Of a stretch of 8,441 bases of DNA, positions 1-5,173 are shown piece after piece; within the stretch, counting starts at the first letter, position 1; each line of letters starts with the position of its first letter. The notes beneath the pieces are model-generated. The model was given only the letters and a program-made list of their open reading frames with translations, made no database searches and was not told where the DNA came from. This DNA comes from a bacterium (GTDB taxonomy: Bacteria > Hydrothermota > UBA3073 > JACQXS01 > JAUWAR01): the NCBI GenBank assembly GCA_030601965.1, contig JAUWAR010000052.1, positions 1-8,441 of the forward strand, in the 5' to 3' direction. A program made the position numbers and the translations under genes.

Positions 1-2
1 AC

Positions 3-323
3 CACCATCTTTTTCCAGTAGCATGGCTTAGAGAAAAGGAGCCCGAAAAAAACGCTAATTGTGCGCTAAATTGTATTTTGATTGGTCGAAAGGCCAATGT
101 GAGAATCTCTGCAAAGGAACCTATTAAGTACTTATTGGAAACAAGTGAAGCCAGTGATTTAGGCGAAGCTGAAATCCGGAGGCGTCTAGCGACTTATTTT
201 GTTAAGTTTGACTTGTTAGCAGAAGGGAATTACGATAGATTTTTGTGCGAAAGAGCAAAAGCATGCGAATCTGCAGTAGAATCTCTCTGTAGTGGTAAGT
301 CTTGGGCTCCTAAGAATGAATAG
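3..323 (+). CDS. HNH nuclease C-terminal region, DUF262/DUF1524-like (5' end outside window)
   Basis: The frame is open from the left edge (in frame from base 3) to TAG at 321-323, giving 106 residues of a longer protein. It begins HHLFPVAWL, followed by N..N..LNC.LIGRKANVRIS and P..YL. This resembles the HNH core of DUF1524-type domains (DHIFPKS...N..LI....N..I....P..YL) found at the end of DUF262/GmrSD-like proteins. The helical tail (EIRRRLATYF...YDRFLCERAKA) also fits, since such proteins usually end with a region of the form 'F...R...L'. Known members are DNA endonucleases, some of them type IV restriction enzymes acting on modified phage DNA. Whether this one is a restriction or defence protein depends on the missing N-terminus. 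An internal TTG at 78 is unlikely to be a start because homology continues upstream of it. A 149-bp gap follows, with no clear terminator. Confidence 0.68.
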   Translation, partial: HHLFPVAWLREKEPEKNANCALNCILIGRKANVRISAKEPIKYLLETSEASDLGEAEIRRRLATYFVKFDLLAEGNYDRFLCERAKACESAVESLCSGKSWAPKNE

Positions 324-472
324 TATAGTTTCCATCTTAGACACATTATGGAATCTGATGAAGAACAAGTGATATCGGGGCAATAGTAATCGAATAAGAC
401 AAGAACTATTAAAGGGCAACAGTTGAAAAATAGGCAAACACAAATCCAGTCAAAAACTGCAAAGGAGGAATT

Positions 473-1045
473 GTGGCTAAAACATTAAAAGATAAAATTA
501 AAGAAATAGTCAAGGATGTATATTCAGAACTTGGAAGCAGTGATTTTTTTGATGAGAAATCATTTCAAGCAGCATTGGCAACAGGTTTTAAAAAAGCAGG
601 TCTGTCCTATTTGAAGGAGCTTCATGTGGAGATTTTATATAAAGGAGAAAGAATCAGACCAGAAGGAGGATACATTGACTTTATGGTTTTTGATAAAGAA
701 GAAAAAGAAGGTATCCTTATTGAACTTAAGCATACAACCTGCAAAAAGGATGGAAGCTTTGGAGGAGAGTCATCTCAGGCTGTCCCTCAAGCCTGGCTAT
801 ATATAAAGGCCATCAGAGATAAAGAAGGTCGTTTTCCTCAATTTATAGGGAAGAAGATAAAAGATGTATTGGTAATTAATTTAGAGAAAGAAGGTGGTGC
901 ATTTCCGGATCTCATAGGAGATAAGATAGAGCATGTATTGATGAAGGGCAAGGTATTGCCTGATAAATATTTTAAGAATCTGGAAATATGGAACATCCAT
1001 TCGGAGCTTACAAAGGAACAAAAAGAGGAAAAATGCCCACAATAA
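473..1045 (+). CDS. PD-(D/E)XK nuclease-fold protein (GxxExxY-like)
   Basis: A 190-aa protein starting at GTG 473 behind a strong ribosome site, AAAGGAGG (461-468). The nuclease-fold core is visible: D69 in GYIDFMVF, then E84-L-K86 in ILIELKHT, then a QxxxY-type motif at Q106-Y110 (PQAWLYIKA) and a hydrophobic strand KDVLVINL. E28 in the first helix (FDEKSFQ) fits the fold's N-terminal acidic residue. The order helix, YKGERI strand, ID, ELK, Q..xY resembles the small GxxExxY proteins, but this one is about 60 residues longer, with an insert after ELKHT and an extra C-terminal part. All catalytic residues of a PD-(D/E)XK nuclease appear present, so an active metal-dependent nuclease is plausible. 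The biological substrate is unknown. Its last 13 bp overlap the start of the sirtuin gene, suggesting translational coupling. No DNA-binding or transmembrane region is seen. Confidence 0.72.
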   Translation: MAKTLKDKIKEIVKDVYSELGSSDFFDEKSFQAALATGFKKAGLSYLKELHVEILYKGERIRPEGGYIDFMVFDKEEKEGILIELKHTTCKKDGSFGGESSQAVPQAWLYIKAIRDKEGRFPQFIGKKIKDVLVINLEKEGGAFPDLIGDKIEHVLMKGKVLPDKYFKNLEIWNIHSELTKEQKEEKCPQ

Positions 1046-1725
1046 ACCAAAAATTAAAAGAAGCTAAATTCGTAATTGTCCTCACTGGGGCAGGTGTGTC
1101 AGCAGAGAGCGGAATACCTACTTTTAGAGGAGAAGATGGATTATGGAAGAACTTTCGAGCAGAAGACCTGGCAACACCTGAGGCTTTTGCCAGAAATCCA
1201 AAATTTGTATGGGAATGGTATCAGTATAGAAGAGATATTATACGAAAGGCAGAGCCAAACAACGCCCATTATACCATTGCTAAAATAGAGAAATTAGTGC
1301 CCAAGTTTCTTTTAATCACACAGAATATTGATAATCTACACACAAAGGCAGGTGCTAAGAACATAATTGAGTTGCACGGCAATATCTTCAGGAATAGATG
1401 CAACAGATGTGGTAAGAATTATGGAGAGATTTCTGACCCTACACCTCCCACTTGTCAATGTGGAGGTCTTTTAAGACCTGATGTAGTATGGTTTGGTGAA
1501 TCCATTCCACAGATAGAAGAGGCGTTTCAGAAAAGTTCTGAGTGTGATTTTGTATTAGTAGTGGGAACATCTGGATTGGTAGAACCAGCCGCATCTTTAC
1601 CATTTATTGCCAAAAGCTCAGGGGCATTTGTAGTAGAGGTAAATTTAGACAGAACTCCAATTAGCGAAATTGCAGATGAAAGCCTATTTGGAAAAGCAGG
1701 AGAACTTCTATCTTCTCTAATGTAG
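1033..1725 (+). CDS. NAD-dependent protein deacylase, sirtuin (class III type)
   Basis: A 230-aa Sir2-family protein, a normal length for a bacterial CobB-like sirtuin. It should remove acyl groups from lysines using NAD+ in the cytoplasm. Visible motifs are the NAD-binding GAGVSAESGIPTFRG (19-33), TQNIDNLH (96-103), catalytic H115 in ELHGN, and four zinc cysteines (C123-x2-C126, C141-x-C143). RPDVVWFGE (148-156), GTS and VEVN follow. Y63 and R66 in WYQYRRD match the Tyr/Arg pair that lets SIRT5- and CobB-type enzymes accept succinyl or malonyl lysine. I chose ATG 1033 because AAGAGGAA (1022-1029) precedes it and homology begins right after. ATG 988 would add 15 residues encoded inside the nuclease gene. 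The start overlaps the upstream gene by 13 bp. The stop TAG lies in the first arm of a palindromic repeat (1720-1775), so the last residues may be repeat-derived. Confidence 0.93.
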   Translation: MPTINQKLKEAKFVIVLTGAGVSAESGIPTFRGEDGLWKNFRAEDLATPEAFARNPKFVWEWYQYRRDIIRKAEPNNAHYTIAKIEKLVPKFLLITQNIDNLHTKAGAKNIIELHGNIFRNRCNRCGKNYGEISDPTPPTCQCGGLLRPDVVWFGESIPQIEEAFQKSSECDFVLVVGTSGLVEPAASLPFIAKSSGAFVVEVNLDRTPISEIADESLFGKAGELLSSLM

Positions 1726-1775
1726 CGGAGGTCTTTAGACCTCCATATATGGAAACCTAAAGGTTTCCTCTACAT
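1720..1775. repeat. Double-hairpin palindromic element A, over the sir2 stop
   Basis: The 56-bp element has an outer 6-bp stem, ATGTAG (1720-1725) with CTACAT (1770-1775). It encloses two perfect hairpins: GGAGGTC-TTTA-GACCTCC (1727-1744) and GGAAACC-TAAA-GGTTTCC (1751-1768), joined by a short AT spacer. On one strand or the other both hairpins have the tip C-TTTA-G. The left outer arm contains the sir2 stop codon, and the ATG of a small downstream ORF starts at 1777, just past the right arm. There is no T-run after either hairpin, so this is not a classical intrinsic terminator. The layout suggests a small non-autonomous mobile or recombinational repeat. Compare the element at 4590-4642. Confidence 0.85.
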
Positions 1776-1776
1776 A

Positions 1777-1908
1777 ATGGCTATAAAATTTGAGAGAAAA
1801 TTCTTTCCCAAAAAGGAGATTAAACCCCCTCCATATACATTCGCTATCTTATTTATTCTTCTCATCGTTCTCATCTTCCTTGTAAAGATATTCTCAAGAC
1901 TTAGATAA
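1777..1908 (+). CDS. Small single-pass membrane protein (43 aa, hypothetical)
   Basis: ATG 1777 to TAA 1906-1908 encodes 43 residues. The start is a basic, proline-bearing head (MAIKFERKFFPKKEIKPPP). An uninterrupted hydrophobic stretch of about 17 residues follows (roughly 20-36, rich in I, L, F and V), then a short basic tail (KIFSRLR). This is a credible transmembrane helix with positive charges on both sides. I do not recognise a family. No Shine-Dalgarno sequence precedes the ATG because palindromic element A ends two bases earlier. Either the repeat has displaced the original leader, or translation is coupled to sir2, whose stop is about 50 bp upstream. The composition (hydrophobic block plus charged ends) makes chance less likely, but a short AT-rich ORF can mimic a membrane helix. 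Confidence 0.45.
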   Translation: MAIKFERKFFPKKEIKPPPYTFAILFILLIVLIFLVKIFSRLR

Positions 1909-1917
1909 ATTTTTTTA

Positions 1918-1944
1918 TTGACAAATACGATACTGTAATATTAA
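1918..1944 (+). promoter_or_regulatory. Possible sigma70-type promoter for the retropepsin gene
   Basis: A perfect TTGACA lies at 1918-1923, after a T-rich stretch. The best -10-like match is TATTAA at 1939-1944, 15 bp downstream, which is shorter than the ideal 17. An alternative, TAATAT at 1936-1941, is closer still. It is placed sensibly between the small membrane ORF and the protease gene, but the spacing keeps confidence low. Confidence 0.3.
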
Positions 1945-1950
1945 GAAAAT

Positions 1951-1978
1951 GGAAGGAGGTAATCACCTCAAAGAGGAA
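1951..1978 (+). promoter_or_regulatory. Double Shine-Dalgarno leader with competing hairpins
   Basis: A consensus-strength ribosome site, GGAAGGAGGT (1951-1960), has no start codon at a usable distance. A second, weaker site, AAGAGGAA (1971-1978), is correctly placed before ATG 1982. The intervening ACCTC (1965-1969) can pair upstream with GAGGT (1956-1960, loop AATC) or downstream with GAGG (1973-1976, loop AAA). The two pairings exclude each other, one hiding the orphan site and the other hiding the working site. A regulatory role is inference. Confidence 0.4.
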
Positions 1979-1981
1979 TTT

Positions 1982-2341
1982 ATGGGACTTACAGTACTTG
2001 AACTTGAAGTTGCAAATCCTGCTAACCCACAAAAAACTGAGAAGATTGAGTTCTTAATTGATTCTGGTGCAATCTATTCTGTGGTGCCTATATCTATACT
2101 TAAAAAATTAGGTATTAAACCAATATCAGAAGAGGAGTTTAGGCTTGCTAATGGTCAGAAGATAATTCGGAAAAAGGGGATTGCGTTTTTTAAGTATCTG
2201 GATAAAGTCGGCGGTGCTGATGTTATCTTTGGTGAAAAGGGTGACAGTATATTGTTAGGTGCTTTTACACTTGAATCTCTTGGATTGGTATTAGACCCTC
2301 TTAAGCGAGAGTTAAAGCCTTTGCCAATGATATTGGCATAA
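1982..2341 (+). CDS. Retropepsin-like aspartic protease, clan AA, free-standing
   Basis: A 119-aa protein resembling single-domain bacterial clan AA aspartic proteases, which act as homodimers with one catalytic Asp per subunit. The active-site loop FLIDSGAIYSVVP gives D27-S-G-A (family pattern D[TS]GA). A second hydrophobic-hydrophobic-G element follows near the C-terminus in SILLGAFTLESLGLVLDP. The opening MGLTVLELEVANP matches the usual start of this family, so I chose ATG 1982 (ribosome site AAGAGGAA, 1971-1978) over ATG 1949, which has no ribosome site. There is no signal peptide or membrane anchor, so it should be cytoplasmic. Such small proteases are often found as stand-alone genes of unknown substrate, sometimes next to toxin-antitoxin-like genes. 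It converges on amrS with 5 bp between stops and no terminator between them. Confidence 0.83.
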   Translation: MGLTVLELEVANPANPQKTEKIEFLIDSGAIYSVVPISILKKLGIKPISEEEFRLANGQKIIRKKGIAFFKYLDKVGGADVIFGEKGDSILLGAFTLESLGLVLDPLKRELKPLPMILA

Positions 2342-2346
2342 CTTTT

Positions 2347-3399
2347 TCACTCCCACACCCCAGCAATCTTCTCTCCACAGAATTTGCACTTTCCGTTGAC
2401 TATATTGTTCTTGAGCACTGCAAAGTGAACTCTTTTTATTAATACTTTACCACACTTTGGACAGAATGTAGAATTTGCTTTATGTCCGGGGACATTTCCA
2501 ACTGTTACATACCTTAACCCCTGTTCCATTGCAATCGCTCTTGCTTTCTCAAGAGTCTTAATTGGAGTTAGTGGTAGATTCTTAAATTTATATGATGGAA
2601 AAAATCGGGAGAAATGGACAGGGACATCTGGCCCAAGATTCTCATATATCCATCTTGTCATTCTCTTTATATCTTTTGGACTATCATTATAAGTCGGTAT
2701 CACAAGATTCACAATCTCAAGCCATACTCCAGATGCCTTTATAATCTTAAGAGTATTCAATACATGCTTGAGTGAACCATCAGGTATTGCAGTTGTATAG
2801 AATTTCTCTGTAAACCCTTTTAAATCCACTGTAACAGCATCAAGGTATTTAAGCAGTTCTTTCAAAGGCTCTGGGTTCATTACACCTGATGTATGAACTA
2901 TGTTCTTGAATCCCTGTTTTCTTGCAAGTTTTGATATATCAAGCACATATTCATAGAATACAGTGGGTTCCGAGTATGTATGAGAAATACCAATACATTT
3001 ATGTTTCTTTGCCTGTTTCACAATATCTGCTGGACTCATTTCATAAAATTCTATATCTTCAGGTTTTACCTGTGATATGTGCCAATTCTGGCAGAACTTG
3101 CATCTCATTGAGCACCCTGCAGTTGCTATACAAAAAATATCACTGCCAGGGAAGAAGTGGAGCACAGGTTCTTTTTCAATAGGGTCTATATGAACTGCAG
3201 AGGGTCTACCATAAACAAGTGAGTAAAGTGTGCCATCTCTATTCTCTCTCACCTGACAAAACCCTCTACCTTTATCTGGAATTACGCATCTCCTGAAGCA
3301 CAAACCACACTGGACAAGGTTATCTTCAAGTTTTTTATAATACATCGCCTCTTTAAATTCCTGAGGAACCATACAAAAAAGGATTAATGGAATGAGCAT
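2347..3399 (-). CDS. amrS: AmmeMemoRadiSam system radical SAM enzyme
   Basis: About 350 aa, with family features along its whole length. An N-terminal cysteine cluster (C-x2-C-x3-C, then C in GFCQVRENRDGTLYSL) comes first, then HIDPIEKEP. The radical-SAM [4Fe-4S] motif CSMRCKFC (C-x3-C-x2-C) follows, with QNWHISQ. Next come HTYSEPTVFYEY, TSGVMNPEP, AVTVDLKGF, PVHFSRFFPSYK, and a C-terminal zinc ribbon (CPKCG...CKFCG) ending IAGVW. Homology begins around KEAMYYKKLED, so the first 17-20 residues (hydrophobic LIPLILFC) are doubtful. Possible starts are GTG 3405 (forming GTGA with the xseA stop), ATG 3399 (best spaced from GAGGT), ATG 3372 and ATG 3345. The family takes its name from co-occurrence with Memo and AMMECR1 domain proteins, neither of which is in the window. 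The chemical reaction is not established to my knowledge. Coupling to xseA is by overlap or a 2-bp gap. Confidence 0.92.
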   Translation of the reverse strand: MLIPLILFCMVPQEFKEAMYYKKLEDNLVQCGLCFRRCVIPDKGRGFCQVRENRDGTLYSLVYGRPSAVHIDPIEKEPVLHFFPGSDIFCIATAGCSMRCKFCQNWHISQVKPEDIEFYEMSPADIVKQAKKHKCIGISHTYSEPTVFYEYVLDISKLARKQGFKNIVHTSGVMNPEPLKELLKYLDAVTVDLKGFTEKFYTTAIPDGSLKHVLNTLKIIKASGVWLEIVNLVIPTYNDSPKDIKRMTRWIYENLGPDVPVHFSRFFPSYKFKNLPLTPIKTLEKARAIAMEQGLRYVTVGNVPGHKANSTFCPKCGKVLIKRVHFAVLKNNIVNGKCKFCGEKIAGVWE

Positions 3400-3401
3400 T
3401 T

Positions 3402-4583
3402 TCACAACACCTCACATCTCGTTTTGCCCTTATAAAATTCCAATTCTACCTTATCCCTCTTAACCAAAAACTCGCTTGATTTCACTATCTTTTTATCAGG
3501 TAATTTATAACAAATATTATACCCCCTTTTTAATGTCATCCTTGGGGATATACCAACAATCCTTGTCTCAAGAAAATCCAATCGTTCCCTATTTCTTTGT
3601 AAAATCCTTGCAAAACACTGCTCAAAATCACCCTCAACCTCATCTAAATACTCTTGCTTCTGATATATTAAATCCTTTATTCGTCTTATTCCATAACTTC
3701 TCTCAAGCACCAAAACCCTTTCCTTGATAATTTCTATCTTTTGATTTAATCCATTTCTTATTCTTTCTTCAAAGGAGTTAATATTAAGAAGAATTTCATT
3801 CTTGTCTTTTACTGCTATCTGTGCCGCTCCTGTGGGAGTTGATGCCCTTAAATCCGCTACAAAATCAGCTATAGTAAAATCAATCTCATGCCCGATCCCG
3901 GATATTATAGGTATCTCTGAATTATATATCGCCCTTGCAACTACCTCCTCATTAAATGCCCATAAATCTTCTATAGAACCGCCTCCTCTACATAGTATAA
4001 TTACATCTACTTCTCCATACTCGTTTATATCTCTTAGCGCATTTGCAATATCATTACCCGCACCATCTCCTTGCACCTTGCTACCCCTCACAACTATTTT
4101 GCAATAAGGACACCTCTCCTTTATAGTCCTGATTACATCCCTGATAGCCGCACCACTAATAGCAGTAACAATACCTATCTTCTCAACAAATTCAGGAATA
4201 GACTTCTTGTGTGCACTATCAAAAAGCCCTTCTTTTTCCAGTTTTCTTTTAAGTTCTTCAAATTTTATCTGGAGTTCACCTATTCCAGAAGGATAGACTT
4301 TATGGATTATAAGGCTATATCTTCCTCGTTTTTCATATAGAGATAGCTCGCCATAAGCCTTAATCTTTATTCCATTTCTTATTTCTATTGTGCTAAAAAA
4401 CCTATCCTGTTCAAATATAATACAATGGATAAGGGCATAATCATCTTTCAGGGAAAAATACAAATGTCCAGATGGGGCAGGTCTAAAGTCTGTTACCTCT
4501 CCTTCAATCCATAGTGGCTCAAAAGACCCCTCCAATAGATGCTTGATTTCTCTTGTGAGCTCTCTAACTGTATAAACCTTCAT
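3402..4583 (-). CDS. xseA: Exodeoxyribonuclease VII large subunit
   Basis: A 393-aa protein, shorter than E. coli XseA (456) but within the family range. The OB-fold DNA-binding domain is residues 1-100 (LWIEGEV, GHLYFSLKD). The catalytic domain follows: IGIVTAISGAAIRDVIRTI (137-154), VQGDGAGNDI, CRGGGSIEDLWAFNEE (198-213) and SGIGHEIDFTIADFVADLRASTPTGAA (228-254). A coiled-coil helical arm covers about 265-345, and the C-terminal segment (PRMTLKRGYNI) normally contacts the small subunits. ExoVII degrades single-stranded DNA to oligonucleotides in repair and needs several XseB subunits. xseB usually follows xseA, but here amrS takes that place, so xseB must lie elsewhere or be missing. The ATG at 4583 matches the family start, but I see no ribosome site. 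The 44 bp before it are almost entirely a palindromic element (4590-4642), which could fold over the initiation region. Its stop overlaps or abuts the amrS start. Confidence 0.96.
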   Translation of the reverse strand: MKVYTVRELTREIKHLLEGSFEPLWIEGEVTDFRPAPSGHLYFSLKDDYALIHCIIFEQDRFFSTIEIRNGIKIKAYGELSLYEKRGRYSLIIHKVYPSGIGELQIKFEELKRKLEKEGLFDSAHKKSIPEFVEKIGIVTAISGAAIRDVIRTIKERCPYCKIVVRGSKVQGDGAGNDIANALRDINEYGEVDVIILCRGGGSIEDLWAFNEEVVARAIYNSEIPIISGIGHEIDFTIADFVADLRASTPTGAAQIAVKDKNEILLNINSFEERIRNGLNQKIEIIKERVLVLERSYGIRRIKDLIYQKQEYLDEVEGDFEQCFARILQRNRERLDFLETRIVGISPRMTLKRGYNICYKLPDKKIVKSSEFLVKRDKVELEFYKGKTRCEVL

Positions 4584-4589
4584 AACTTC

Positions 4590-4642
4590 GGAGTTAAGGC
4601 GTTAGCCTTTTATTTTTTATAAAATCCTTACGGATTAACTCC
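4590..4642. repeat. Double-hairpin palindromic element B, between pth and xseA
   Basis: The 53-bp element has an outer perfect 8-bp stem, GGAGTTAA (4590-4597) with TTAACTCC (4635-4642). Inside are two short hairpins, AAGGC-GTTA-GCCTT (4596-4609) and ATCC-TTAC-GGAT (4624-4635), separated by an AT-rich spacer. The plan is the same as the element at 1720-1775, with similar hairpin tips (C-GTTA-G, and C-GTAA-G on the other strand), but the stem sequences differ. On the - strand its first arm encodes the last residues of Pth (GVN), and the Pth stop TAA (4628-4630) sits in a hairpin loop. Its other end is 6 bp from the xseA ATG. No T-run follows in the direction of transcription. Confidence 0.8.
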
Positions 4643-5143
4643 TTTAAACTTCACCGCCTTATCAATCCCTTCTGTGATAAAAGACTTAATCATCAGACAG
4701 GCTTTATCAATACTTTTTTCAATAATAGGAATTTCTTCTTCAAATGGAGATAGTACAAATTCTACAGCATCACCAATCAGGGGACCAATACCAATCCTTA
4801 GTCTTGGAAACGCTTTTGTCCCAATCTTTTCAATTATAGAATCCAATCCCTTGTGTCCTCCACTACTCCCATTTTTTCGCAACCTTATCTCACCAAGAGG
4901 GAGATTGAAATCATCAACAACAACAAGAAAATCTTCAGGATTAACATTATACTTTAAAAGAACTCTTTTAGCACTAATACCAGAATTATTAACAAAAGTC
5001 CGTGGTTTAATCAACACGACTGACTTTTGACTTTTGACTTTTGACTTTTGACTTTTGAGCCTATCTATTACCCTAAACCCTACATTATGTCTTGTCTTTT
5101 CGTATTTTTTACCGGGATTTCCTATACCAAAAACTATCTTCAC
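4628..5143 (-). CDS. pth: Peptidyl-tRNA hydrolase
   Basis: 171 aa from GTG 5143, which gives the family start MKIVFGIGNPG. A longer TTG start at 5164 would add seven residues encoded by a tandem repeat. Pth frees tRNA from peptidyl-tRNAs that drop off the ribosome. Visible motifs are N9 in GNPG, H19 in YEKTRHNVGF, TFVNNSG (49-55), D77 in VVDDFNLPLG (catalytic Asp of the family), and SSGGHKGLDSI, followed by RLRIGIG. The position of E. coli Asn114 (GGHNGL) is Lys98 here. The stretch between VIDRL and VLIKP is only about 14 residues (roughly 30 in E. coli) and consists of SQKSKVKSQKS, the translation of five 7-bp repeats (5023-5057). The C-terminus is short and ends inside palindromic element B. 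The protein is probably functional because the core motifs are intact. No clear ribosome site precedes GTG 5143. Confidence 0.93.
   Translation of the reverse strand: MKIVFGIGNPGKKYEKTRHNVGFRVIDRLKSQKSKVKSQKSVVLIKPRTFVNNSGISAKRVLLKYNVNPEDFLVVVDDFNLPLGEIRLRKNGSSGGHKGLDSIIEKIGTKAFPRLRIGIGPLIGDAVEFVLSPFEEEIPIIEKSIDKACLMIKSFITEGIDKAVKFKGVNP
5023..5057. repeat. Heptamer array ACTTTTG x5 inside pth
   Basis: Five exact tandem copies of ACTTTTG (35 bp). On the coding (-) strand the unit is CAAAAGT. Because 7 is not a multiple of 3, every frame of the array gives the same cyclic peptide, QKSKVKS, with no stop. The opposite strand contains TGA. The array replaces a normally variable loop of Pth, N-terminal to the TFVNNSG motif. 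Confidence 0.95.
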
Positions 5144-5152
5144 ATTGGTTTT

Positions 5153-5173
5153 ATGAACTATCAACTATCAACT
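5153..5173. repeat. Heptamer array ATSAACT x3 at the rplY/pth junction
   Basis: ATGAACT, ATCAACT, ATCAACT in tandem. Read on the - strand this is the stop-containing orientation (AGTTGAT units). It supplies the last codons and the TGA stop (5161-5163) of rplY, and it fills most of the spacer before the pth start. The same unit occurs at 8333-8360 in the opposite orientation and, degenerate, at 6921-6948. Confidence 0.85.

Noticed and set aside
324..472. Gene or promoter in the gap before the nuclease gene
   Set aside because: Only a 12-codon ORF is found. A TTGAAA at 423 has no matching -10, so nothing beyond the ribosome site at 461-468 can be supported.
988..1032. Upstream ATG 988 as the sirtuin start
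   Set aside because: It would add 15 residues (MEHPFGAYKGTKRGK) with no family likeness, deep inside the nuclease gene. ATG 1033 has a ribosome site and fits the family start.
1033..1725. Sirtuin as an NAD-depleting anti-phage effector
   Set aside because: It is a stand-alone, 230-aa, zinc-binding protein with a deacylase-type Tyr/Arg pair and catalytic His, and no fused STALD, MID/PIWI or HerA partner is visible.
1727..1768. The two hairpins after sir2 as a Rho-independent terminator
   Set aside because: Neither is followed by a T-run. The nested outer stem and the similar element elsewhere fit a repeat better.
1949..1981. ATG 1949 as the protease start
   Set aside because: There is no ribosome site ahead of it; its first codons are themselves the GGAGG sequence. 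Family homology starts at MGLTVLELEV (1982).
3802..4340. + strand ORFs opposite xseA
   Set aside because: They lie within a full-length, well-conserved xseA and have no recognisable motifs.
5023..5057. Heptamer arrays as a CRISPR
   Set aside because: The units are 7 bp and contiguous, with no spacers, and no cas genes are in the window.
5144..5164. TTG 5164 as the pth start
   Set aside because: The extra seven residues are translated heptamer repeat and overlap the rplY stop. GTG 5143 gives the normal family N-terminus.
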